Source: Chionoecetes opilio (Eukaryota > Arthropoda > Malacostraca > Decapoda > Majidae). Taken from it: 64,000 nucleotides of DNA. A program made the position numbers and the translations under genes. The number at the start of each line of letters is the position of its first letter. Position 1 is the first letter of the stretch. Location: assembly GCA_016584305.1 (NCBI GenBank), contig JACEEZ010010936.1, positions 120,857-184,856 on the forward strand, written 5' to 3'. The notes beneath the pieces are model-generated. The model ran no database searches. It saw nothing but the letters and a program-made list of their open reading frames with translations, and was not told the origin of the DNA. Below, one piece after another: positions 44,658 to 55,545 of this stretch.

Positions 44658-46054
44658 CACAACACACACCACAACACACACACACACACACACACACACC
44701 TATGCCCATAGCACATGTAGGCCAGTGAGCTCCAGGGGTGGAATGATAGGCCCTGGAGGCTCACTCGAGGGCTGTGATGGTTGGCCCTCGCCCGTGGTGG
44801 CGCAGGCCAGGATTGTTATAGTGACGCCTGTGATTAGAGGCTCATGCCGCCCCGTGTCCTCCCCTGCCTCACAGTCGAAGGTAGAGTTAATGGACAGGGC
44901 ATGTGGGTGTTCTTAGGCCACTCGACGGTGCAAAAAGATTTCAGTGGATTTATGGGGCTCACTCGGGGTCGAACTCGGGTCTTCGAGAACCCCCACTCGG
45001 TGACGCTAACCACTCTGCTACCGCCTCACCTAAACTGCATCTCTGGTTTTCACTCGGCATATCATGCCCTTACAAACCCCTTCTGTGAACATGTAAACGA
45101 AAGTTGGCAAAAAATAAGTATCTCGGCATATTGATGTTATAACTGCATCTCTTTCTTCGCTTACACTCTGCTATCGTCAGTCCGCAAAAAAGTCGTATTT
45201 TTGTCCTTTTGATCTTTTTCCCGCAAGCTCAGGCTCTTCCCAAATTTCATTCCCTTCCTGCGGGAGACACCCTTGCGTGATGGAGCTGACATCTTGAAAT
45301 ACAGTACTGTATGATGTAATCCCAAAACACGTAAAATAGGTGGCAAAATAAAGCAAAGGGCGGGAACCAGCGTGTAGGCTGTCAGCTGCTGAGCCCGTGT
45401 TTATGTTGTCAAAGGCACCGTCTTGGATACGAATTCCGTTTTTTTTCGAAATTGAAAAAGGATTGGTTTCTGCTTCAAAACACAACAAACTTGGTAGGAG
45501 CCGAAATTAATAATCAAAGCAAAACATTTGCAAACAATATCACAGAGTAGTATAACACACATTTCAGCAAATGTTATTGGATTGGGTTTTGTAATCCAAG
45601 ACGGTGCTTGGACGAAAAAACACGGCTCAGCCTACGCACTGGTTTTCCCGATCTTTGCTTAATTTGCCACCTATTTTACGTGTTTTGGGATTACATCATA
45701 CAGTACTGTATATCAAATGTCAGCTCCATCACGCAAAAGTGTCTCCAGCAGGAAGGGATGAAATTGAAGAGCCTGAGCCTGCAGGAAAGGTGAAAGTTCT
45801 GGCAAGGATGGATGCAGGTGCGTACATGTGTGCTATTTGTGCTGAGTTTGATATAAAATCCGCACATTCTACCCGTTTCATTGGTAAGTGTGTTTTTTTT
45901 TGCTTTTACAGTACTGTATTTTCCCTTTTTTTTTTTTTTTTTTTTTTTAATTTTTTTTTAATAACCCATATCAAGGAGGACATTGATAACTCGGCACATT
46001 TATAACTCGGAAGGGCCAGAGCCCCTATCGTGCCGAGTTATAAGGGTTTTACTG
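44523..46054. mobile_element. Tigger-like element (CAGTAAAACCCTTATAACTC)
   Basis: CAGTAAAACCCTTATAACTC and its inverse GAGTTATAAGGGTTTTACTG lie between TAs. The 1532 bp contain a minus-strand SINE with long poly-T (44594-44653) and (CA)n. The flanking halves are partly inverted copies of each other (TTACATCATACAGTACTGTA near 45310/45690). No transposase seen. Confidence 0.85.
44594..45030 (-). mobile_element. tRNA-derived SINE
   Basis: Same family as 28905-29247, reversed. The head complement is GCTAACCACTCTGCTACCGC near 45006-45028, with B box complement GGTCGAACTCGGG. It ends with GTGTGTGTG-type repeats and a 60-base poly-A (T run). Confidence 0.85.
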
Positions 46055-46056
46055 TA

Positions 46057-46939
46057 CAGGGAGGTCCCGAAGATACGAGCAGTTAGGTTCCACCTGACAT
46101 ACTCGTAAAGCGAAATCTCGTATAACGAAACGCATAACTAATGGTAAAATATGGGTTTGGTTCCAGGACCCCATAAAAAAAAGAAAAAAAAGAAAAAAAA
46201 GAGGTTTTTCAAGCTAAAATAAACTATAGCAAACACAACAAACACACAGCGTCTATATTACCCACACTGTACTACCTATTCTGTAGAAAAAGCATTCTGA
46301 AAGAGAAAATAGCACACAAAATAACATAACTGCACATTAATTAAACATAAAACATGCATAACAAGCAAAAAAGACGTTGTAATGTAGGGGACGCCGCGTG
46401 ATACAAGAGAAGGTAGTGTAGCGGTTCCAAGGTTGGGGCCGCACACCTGCTAATTACCCCTAATGGTCAGGCCGCGCCATATGCTTAATTACCCTTCAAG
46501 TTACGCCTTGCTAGGGGGTGACCTGACTGCGGTCCCAAGGTTGGGGCCGCACACCTGCTAATTACCCCTAATGGTCAGGCCGCGCCATATGCTTAATTAC
46601 CCTTCAGGTTACGCCTTGCTAGGGGATGACCTGACTGCGGTCCCAAGGTTGGGGCCGCACACCTGCTAATTACCCCTAAATGTCAGGCCGCGCCATATGC
46701 TTAATTACCCTTCAGGTCACGGCTTGCTAAGGGTGGCCTCACTGGGGTCAACCAAATCCCCCTTTGTCCAGCCCAGGAGTGGTAGGGCGCACATTAAGAA
46801 CTTGATAATTTTACTCACCCCAGTTTTAATGTCGTATCATTGGATTTTCGATCTCGTATATTGAAAATAGACCCTAATTTACACATCTCGTATCATCGGA
46901 TTCTCGTATACCGAATGCTCATATAACGGGACCTCCCTG
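46057..46939. mobile_element. Tigger-like element, CAGGGAGGTCCC family, copy 3
   Basis: Same orientation as copy 2, 883 bp, sharing its left TA with the previous element's right TA. The GGTCCCAAGGTTGGGGCCGC block is present three times here versus two in copy 2, which accounts for most of the length difference. After its right TA the interrupted TIR resumes (CTATAATTAAGATATCTCGG). Confidence 0.88.
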
Positions 46940-46982
46940 TACTATAATTAAGATATCTCGGCTTCTAGAAGGCATGGAATAA

Positions 46983-49350
46983 ATGGAAGGCTGCAATAAC
47001 ATTGCAAGTTATGATGAACTCATCTTATGCCTTGACGATGTGGCCAGCAGCAGAACGGCAAAGTTGTGGATCGATGTGGTTACGAAACCCGTCTTCATCA
47101 TGATGCAGTACATCAGAGCAGAGAGGGAAGGTGACTGGCCACTTCATCTAGACGCTGTTCAACAGATGATGCCTTACTTCTTTGCCAGCGGGCATGTCAA
47201 TTATGCACGATATGGGCTATATTACCTTCGGTCAATGGAAGGAATGCCATCAGAGGTCAGAGATAGATTCATGAAAGGTGAACATGTCATGCGTGCATTC
47301 AAGGTATATGGAACGGCATCTGGAGTGACATGTTCATAGAAACCACCTTCATGAGGTATGGTCACAATCATGGAGGAATCATTGGAATCACACTGCGACC
47401 AGACACTCTGAAGACATGGGCACTTGGTCTCCCCATTCGAAGCAAGCTGGTTGAAGACATTAGCCCGTATGAGTGACCCAGATCATGCAGCAAGACAGGA
47501 CACCCACAAAGAGGAGCAGAAATCAAGGATTGCAGCAGACGCAGCTGACAGGGCAACCATTCGTCAAAAGTTAGATCGGAGCATCGATCCTCTGTCCACC
47601 AGCAATGAAGCAGACAAGATAGTGAACATTGTCAGTGGTCGAGTGGCACCTGTTTCAATGAACGTGGATAAGACTGTGGCCATTGGGACCAAACAAATGG
47701 AAGAATTCGTGGGTTCTTGGCCAGATGGCTTCTACAATCCCATTTCAAAGAAGACGGTGACAATGCAAGTAACAAAGAAGCATGTGAATATTGGTACAGC
47801 AAAGTTGTTCAATACCACCCTTCTCTTTTCACGAGTCATAGGACTCCAGGCTAGCTGCCGTGACACAATAGACATCAAGACATTACTATCATATGAGCTA
47901 TCACCGGTGCCTACATCGATGTTCAACGACTCGGGTGACATGAGAACGGGAAAGGCTAAGGCACAGTTGAAGAAGCAACTACAAGTTGAGATGTCATCAA
48001 GAAATGTATTAGCCAAAGTCAAATGTAGGGTGCTAGATGGTTCAGCTGTCCTCTGGGTGATACACTGGCCAGCGAATGGGACAGTCCGCGACTTTGTTGT
48101 GAACTTCAAACAGTACATCCAACAGAAACTTACTTCTAGCGATGTCTATCTCGTGTTCGACAGGTACCAGGATTTCAGTACCAAGAGTACGACCAGATGC
48201 AATAGAACAACAAAAGCAAGCAGAGTACATCGACTGGCTCTGAGACTCTATCTGAAACTGATACACCTCCACCCCCATAGAAAGTTGTCCTGACAGTGTC
48301 AGAAAATAAATCACAGCTGATGGAAATTATCTGTGAAGAGCTGACCAGAGACACTACCTTCCATCGAGACTACACAATGACCCACAAACTTGTCATCACT
48401 AGCAGTAATAACCCCCCTGTTGAAATAAGTTATGGGGGAGTGGTGATCCACCGGGAAGAATGTCTACATTTCATGAAGAGGCAGACTGCATCATTGTTCA
48501 ACAAGCAGTAACAGTTGCGACTGAATGCCAAGTAGGCGTGTCAGTGATTGCAGATGACACCGACGTCTTCATCCTTCTGCTTCACCACTACTTTGAGCAA
48601 CAGTTAACCAGTCACATGATCATGGAATCGCCGATTCATGGTAGAACCGTTATTGATATACAAGCTACTGTTAAACAACAGCAGAGCATAGTAGATAAGA
48701 CTTCTCTATGCACGCCCTATCGGGTTGTGATACATGTGCATGCTATTTCGGTATTGGTAAAGTCAGGGTACTGAAAGTACTGCGAGAAGGCTACTCCTTG
48801 TCACTTTTGGGTGACATTCATGCATTGTTACCAGATATAACAAGACAGGCATCCAAGTTTGTGGCCGCATGCTATGGACACAAGGACTGTAGCAGTATGT
48901 CTGAGGCAAGGAAGAAGTCATGGGCCACAAAGGTTGGAAAGGGCACCACAGCCATACCAAAGCTGAAGTCTCTACCTCCCACAACAGAAGCATTTCTGGA
49001 AAATGTCAAACGGGCACACCTGCAGGCAGCTGTGTGGAAACATGCTTTGGATCTAGACCCTCCCTCGCTAGATCCAACAGAACATGGATACGTTTGTGAC
49101 GACAGTTCCAAGACTATGTTGCCTAAATCGATACATGAAGATGTGTCCCTTGCTCCACAAGAGATTCTGAAACTGATTCGCGAACTGATGCTCTTGTGAA
49201 AGTGAAAGACCTTGCAAATCAGGAAGATGTGGATGTGTGAGCGGTAAACTACCGTGCACTGTATTTTGCGGATGTCATGCTGAGGACTGTCATAACGAAC
49301 TGACTAAATGTGATGTAGCCTCTGATGCAGATGACGACGATGACAATTAG
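46983..49350 (+). pseudogene. Broken gene for an XPG/FEN1-like PIN nuclease with Cys-rich tail
   Basis: About 750 codons in at least five frame-shifted pieces. 46983-47460 holds AEREGDWPLHLDAVQQMMPY, NYARYGLYYLRSM and, shifted, FMRYGHNHGGIIG. 47424-48250 holds CRVLDGSAVLWVIHWP (Asp codon 48036) and DVYLVFDRYQDFSTKSTTRC (Asp 48159). 48302-48510 and 48460-48690 hold HEEAD (48472-48486) and VIADDTDVFIL (Asp 48556 and 48562). 48708-49196 holds LSGCDT (Asp 48729) followed by FGIGKVRVLKVLREG. The last piece (49203-49349) is a Cys cluster (CKSGRCGCVSG, CTVFCGCHAEDC) and an Asp-rich end. The order VFDxx, EExD, DxxD, GCD then GIG matches XPG-N and XPG-I plus the helix-hairpin region of FEN1-family nucleases. 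Homology is inferred from motif order only. Pseudogenised. Confidence 0.6.
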
Positions 49351-50205
49351 ACATAAAGGTATTAATGCCAACACAGACAAATGAGAGGAACATCATGTTG
49401 GTAACTGTGTACAATGTCATGTACTATAAACTCTAATATCGCAGAGTTAAAGGAAAGAATGTACGATTATTTATGCGCCATGGCTTGCTCAGCATAGACC
49501 AAACTAAACATTATGACTTTTCAGTCACTTTTTCTATTGGGGATATTTTAAAATTAGTTTTACTTTATGACCTGGTGGTCTGTCAGTTTAAATATATTCA
49601 ACGTATACGTCAATGACAAAATACTAATATTAATTGAAGGGGTGTTAAATGATATTGTCACCATTTAGATCATCAAGCATTCTTCCCAAAAGTACAGCAA
49701 ATGTTATAGATTGAAACGGCCAATTGGAATATGAAATGAAGCTAATATATTTAAATTGTAATATAAGATGTTTTATATGGGACCGCTATTTTTTCAAAAC
49801 AAAAACAAATCATTTAAAATGAAATCCAAAATTGTATCCAGAATGTGGTGCTAAAACAGGTCTCCCGAAGGTTTGACGGCGGCATCTTGGATTTATGCAA
49901 TGAAGAAGTTGTCAAATCATAATAAAAGTTATTCCATTGGGTTTCAAATGTCTTAAGCCCGTTAAAACATTTTAGATTGGTTTTAAAATCCCTTCTAAAA
50001 ACCGAGATATCTTAATTATAGTATATTCAATAGAACATGGCGGCCCATTTTGGTTTTATGCAAATTAGAAAAAATGCCCAAAGGTGACAGGGTGTCATCA
50101 AGCGGATTGTAATATTTAGGTCTAGTGACCCAAATAAATCAAAAACATTGTATATACTCCACTTCCAGGTATACCCCTAAAATCCCATTTGGCTGCCAGA
50201 CTAGT

Positions 50206-51700
50206 ACATGACATTCCTCCTTTTAAAACCAACTGCCACCTGCGAGTGTGTTTGTCTCTTTTCCCAAAAATTTCAACCATCTGTCCTTCACATTTTTTTC
50301 ACACATTTTTACCATACACTTGTTAATGATACTGGCCTGTAATTTAATGGTTCTTTTTTGTCTCCTCCTTTGTGAATTGCACAATATTTGCTTTTTTTCC
50401 CAAACCCAAGCGGGACTTGCTCTCCTTAAGTGAACTCTCAATTACACTATAACTTTCCTGCTAGTTGGTTACTGCACTCTTTCATTATCCAAATTTGACA
50501 CTCCATCTGGGCCCGGCTTTTCTCACATCTTGACTTTCCATTAGCCTTTTTAATTCTATTACGTCTACTTTTATGTCTTCCATTATATTTTCTTTTGCTA
50601 TTATATTTTTTCGTTTTTTAAAATTTACTTTCTCTTGTAAATACAGTCTGTAAGCACTTATTTATCACCTCGCCTGTTGTAATGCATCTTCTACACTATG
50701 CCTTCTACCTTCAGCTTATCTATTCCTTCCTGTTTTTCATTTTTCCATTTATAATCTATAGAAAAGTTTCGGTTCGTTTTTCATTTTTCTTTTATATTTC
50801 TCTCTTTTTTCTTCTTCTCTTCAGATCTTCCTTTCATTTCTTTTTGTTTTGTTTCTCCCAAATTTTGATACCTTTTTTTCCTCCTATTCCATTTTTTTTT
50901 TCTCTTTCTAGTCTTGAAATTCCTTTTTCTTTTAAAACCATTCTTTTTTTTCTTTTCTCTATACCCCTTTGGGAGCTAACTTTTATTCCTTCTGTTAATT
51001 GGGATACTCACCCCCTTTTTTCTGGGTACTCCTTGTTGCAGGGAATTTTACTCCAGCCCCTTCCCTCTCCAAAAAATGTTCTTATCCGTAAAATCTGTTT
51101 TTCCCAATTGTTCTTCCTTTCTTGTGTTCTTCTTTTCTCCCCTTTTTTTTTGCTATCTTTATTAAAATTAAATAATACATGGTCCTTTTTCCCCATTGGG
51201 CACGAGTTTCTTTACTATTTTTTTCCGTTCTTTCGTCAATATATCTTCTTGAGGGTTTTTTTCGCTACCTCGAATTTTGTATTTTTTTTAATCCACTGAG
51301 TCTGATTTTTTTTTATTCCCAAAATCCACTTCCACCCCATATCTTCTCCTCCTTCAGTTACCTTCTTCCCGCAAACTTTTTTGCATTTAAATATTCCCAT
51401 CAAATTAAATGTTCTTCCCTTTTTCCATCGTTTTCTTAACTTTTGCTTGTTCCTTTTTATTCCCCATCTTTTCCTTTTCCCCAGAATTTTTTTTTCTTGG
51501 GTGGCGTATACTTTTCAGTCCTTTTTTTTTTCCTTTTTTTCACCCCAAACTCTACCTTCACCCCCCTCGCCTACCTTCTCCTTTTTCCCATTCCCTACTA
51601 CAACATCCTTCCTTGTTAACACCATTACACCACCTCCCCTTTTTCTGATTTCTGTTTCGCCCCATACTTTATTGACCCCCCCCACAGGCCTATAGACGCA
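50206..51700 (-). pseudogene. CR1/L2-like LINE ORF2, upstream part
   Basis: On the minus strand 50441-50223 gives WEKKQILCNSQRRRQKRTIK, SIINKCMVKMCEKNVKDRWL and KFLGKETNTLAGG. These are the RT segment expected just before the VPQGSVLAP block on the other side of the nuclease element. Farther right (50450-51700) the strand is almost purely T/C-rich, that is Lys/Glu-rich on the minus strand, and heavily broken. LINE similarity fades around 50.5-51 kb. Confidence 0.6.
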
Positions 51701-54700
51701 GGGGCCAAGGTCCCTGTACTAATTTTTTACATTTTTTCCATTTTTCCTGTTCGGGCAACAGGGGTGACTTTTTTCCTTTTTTTTAAAATTGTTTTTTTGT
51801 TTACTCCACTGGCCCCTCTCAAAATGAGTTACTTTCTATATCTTTCCTACTACATTCCCTACCTTCAATCTCCATGTTTAATAAAAAAACCTTCGTATAT
51901 ATGATGATACTGAGTCCTATTTATGTCTTATACTGATTTTTAAGAACTGATAAATATAGTACATCGTTTTGTTGTTCAAGTAGTATGATTGCAAAAATTT
52001 ACGCTCCAAATGGCTAGCATATGTGAAATGCCGGAATTACCAACACACCCTTCCCGGTTAAATGTTTTTACGGGTTGGAAGGCCTAAATACCAAGTTTTT
52101 TTAGTCTAGAGCCCCAACCAAGAGTACCCAAAAATCAGTGTTTAAACACTCTTTTAAAGAAAAACTTCCTTCAAGTTCTTTCATTCTACCCCCCTTGTCT
52201 TTTGTTTTCGTCTTCTTTCTCCCCCTTTCCATCTCCTCCTTCTATCCTCCCTTTTCTCCCCCTCCCAAACGGGGACCGGGTAACCCCTCGGACTTAAATT
52301 CGGGGAAACCATCTTCTAGACTCCAACCCCCTTTTTTCCCCTTACCCCCCTTATAATTGAAATCTCTTTTCTTAGAACTTAAAAAAAAAAAATAGAATCG
52401 GGTTTAAACTTTCACTTAGATCCGTAGAGAGTTCGCTCAAATTAAAACCCCTAAAACTTTTCTTTCAACCTCAAGGATTAGATCGTGGGAAAAAATTCGG
52501 CCCCATAACCGGGCTAGGTTTAAATAGCCACGTAAACGTCTGAAATTTAAAATTTTTCCCCATCAAATTTAAAAGGTTTTTTGTTATTTTACTCCTTTCG
52601 TACGTATATTTACCTCCCCAGCTAAAAAGATCGTTCGACCTTCACTCTCCTTCGGGGAACCCTCTCGATATCCAAAACTTTTATTTCCCCGTTGCTTTTC
52701 TCAGCGCGCCATGACCACCGGGAAAAGTCTTTCTTCCTTTTCTCTCCAAGAAAAAGGTTTTTGACATTCAACCCCCCCCCCCCCCCCCCTTTCCCCTTTA
52801 AAAATAAAATTATCAGGGACTATTGTGTTGAGTGTTCTTTAAAATTGGGTGGTAATTTAACCGGGAATCATCCCCCCGACAAACTTTTAGTTTTTCCTTT
52901 TCCATCTCGCAGGAAAGCATGTGGACGCATCAAGTGGACGCTGATTCCCATGGTCGTGTTTCGCAAACGTTTTTTTAATCCCACATTTCCCCTCCTCTTT
53001 TTTCCATGTTTACTTAGATGGCTATCCAGTGTGTGGTTAGCAAGGGGGCATTCCCAATTTATCCCAATTCCAAATTGCGGAAGGGGAATTCGGTTGCGGA
53101 TTGCGCAATTAAGATCTAAAAAAATTGCGGAATTGCCGGACCGCCAAAATTTTAAAAGCGCAATCGAAATAACTTGCGGAAGGGGATTGGGTTGCAAATT
53201 GCGCAATTACGATGCCTAAAAAAATTTGGAATTGGGGGTTGCGGACCACCAAATTTGAAAGCAAACGCAAAATTGTGACATCACCACCTTTAAAAAGGGA
53301 AGTGCCCCCGGGGGAACATAGTTCCCACCAAAAATGGAGACACACTGCAACTGCCCTGAGCCGTGTTTTTGTCTCCAAACCCGTCTTTTGGGTTACAAAC
53401 CATCCAAAAACTTCTGAAAAGTGTGTTAACTGTTTGTGAATTTTTCAAGTTTTGGGCTGTTATTATTTCGGCCCCTACCAACTTGGTTTTTTTTTTGTCG
53501 CAGAAACCCCTCATTTTCAATTGCGAGAAAAAACGGCTTTTGTACCAAGACCACAAGCTCTCCCCAACATCGCTACTATGTTGTAGGTGTAACACAGTCC
53601 CTCACTTTTCAGTGGTTCGGGGGTTGGGATTGAGAGCGTGTACGCTTCCCCTACCTGGCCGTGTGGTTTACTGCTTTTTCCTACATATCTGTTGTTTTTT
53701 AGTGAAATATAAGATTTTCCCAAATTAAATAGACCTGGTTACTGGCGTGGTTTTGTGGGTTGTAAACCCTAACCAGGGACCGGAGTGGTTTTGGTTTAAA
53801 CCCCTAAACCGTGTCTATTGTGGTTAAAAGGTTTATTTAAATTATATTTTAACCATATCTTAATAAAAGGCGTTTAGTAAAAAAGGGTATTTTTGCTTCT
53901 GTCATTTGATTTCAGTAATTTTAAATTTGTCTTATTTTTTTGCAGATTGTCTATTTTAAAAAAGCGTTTATAAAAACTAATTATATGAGCACAATCGCAA
54001 AAACTAAGACAATTGAAAATTTCTGAATTACAATTTAACAAAGCAAAAAAACCTTTTTTTACTCCCGTTTTTTTAATCTATTTTTGCTTTTTGAAAATTG
54101 CAAATTTCCAGAATGGGCAATTTTTGCCGCCTCCCGTTGCCCCGGAGTGAGTTGAGTGTGGATACATGGAAAACGATAGTGTTAAAGTGGGGAATTTTGT
54201 CGAAGTCTTGGGGGTCAGGATACTCCCCACACTCCCCCTCGCCGAGCACTGACTGAGAGGGGCAGGCCAAAACAGGTGGAGAACTTCCCGCTAACTTGGG
54301 CCTTGGGCAAAAAAATTTTTTCCTTATCTACTGGTATTTAGTAATTTAAATTTTGGGCAAATTTATAGTTTCAACCCCCAAACCCAACGTTTTCTGGGCG
54401 CCTTATTAACATAAGGCCCTCAGAAATCGTTGGTTGGGTGAAACTATAATTATCCTTTAATTTATTAGTTAAAAGTTAAAACCCGAAAAAATTTTTTAAA
54501 ACTGAAAAAAAGGGGATATTTCTAATATATTTTGTTATTTGTAAAACGTCATCACGAAGCGGCCCGCGCGGCGATTTTTTTATTTAAAGCAATTTTTGCA
54601 AAGGGTTTCTGTTTACGAAAACGAAAATTCAAAGAAGCTAAAACAAATTCTGCTTCTTTGATATCTTCCTGTTATGTTGTCCCCCAAATTTTACATGAGG

Positions 54701-55400
54701 GGCTTTAATGATTTTAAATTCAAAGCTATTTTTTTCATCTCATAGGCCTTTATTTAATGTGTTTTTACTGTGCTTTATTGATAATCTTTAGAAAAAAACA
54801 TTTTTCCCAAATAAAATAATTCCTTTAGCATGTAACAGATATCTGCAGGGGCTGTCTTGAGAAAATTCCCCGGGTGAACGAAAAGGCCTTGGCGCTAAGA
54901 TGGCCCCAGAAAACGGTTTTTAAAAGGGCCTATGAAAGGCTTCCCCCTTTTATATAGATCCCCTATCCCCCCTATGTTCACCATAGACTGTGGGTGTGTA
55001 AAATAAAGAAAAACCTAAAAGGACAAAAAACTTAATTGTGAATGCAAGTAAAAAGTATAGACAGAACAAAAGGGAAAACAGAAATATTAAAATAAAAACT
55101 AAAAGTCTTTTACATTTTTTTGTTTTATTGTAGGGGTTTAAGAGCATAGACATTTTTTTTTTTTTTAAATTGTAGGTGTCAAAATTTTTGCGAATTGCGG
55201 AATTGCGATTGCGAAAAGGCCTATCTGAAAAAATTGCGGATTGCTTTGCGGGCTGTGCAGGTCATGCGAAATTTCGTTGCGAAGGAAAAAATTGCGATCC
55301 CCCCCTGGTGGTTAACTGAGATCTACAAAACGTCCGTGAAGGTCAGTCCCTCAGGACTCATCCCATGAACCATTAAATAATAAGTTTAAGGGGGAAATCT
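51700..55400. other. Degraded, homopolymer-rich sequence without a gene
   Basis: Long C, T and A runs (for example C at about 52771-52789) are frequent. ORFs are short and unsupported. ATTGCGGAATTGCGGA-type motifs repeat at 53070-53210 and near 55190-55260. A hairpin of AGTTTCAACCCCCAAACCCA and its inverse lies at 54368-54446. The quality or origin of this stretch is doubtful. Confidence 0.4.
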
Positions 55401-55545
55401 TTTTTGTTAAAAAATCAATGGATTAAGGTGGAATGTTCTTTTTCTAACCCCAGGTACTGTCCTGCTGTGGAAATACTTCACACGTTTCCAAAAGAGATTC
55501 AAACTCGGTACACTAAAATTTCCCATAAACCCCCCGTATCTTTTA

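Larger units (their letters stand above)
43555..50205 (+). mobile_element. TIR element encoding an XPG/FEN-like nuclease relic
   Basis: The left TIR runs 43577-43727 and continues at 46942-46978, after three inserted Tigger-like units. The right TIR is the inverse, at about 49985-50169. The arms are about 190 bp, share CCTGGAAGTGGAGTATATAC and CTGTCACCTTTGGGCATTTT blocks, and are about 90% alike by eye. A weaker GCAGCCAA match extends them outward to about 43560 and 50195. A possible TAGT target repeat is visible. It sits inside the LINE, whose frame resumes on the other side. Without the inserts the unit is about 3.4 kb. No DDE transposase is encoded. Confidence 0.7.

Noticed and set aside
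50682..51299. 205-codon Phe-rich ORF resembling a membrane protein
   Set aside because: Its hydrophobicity reflects T-rich DNA in the degraded LINE region. There is no start context, homology or splice support.
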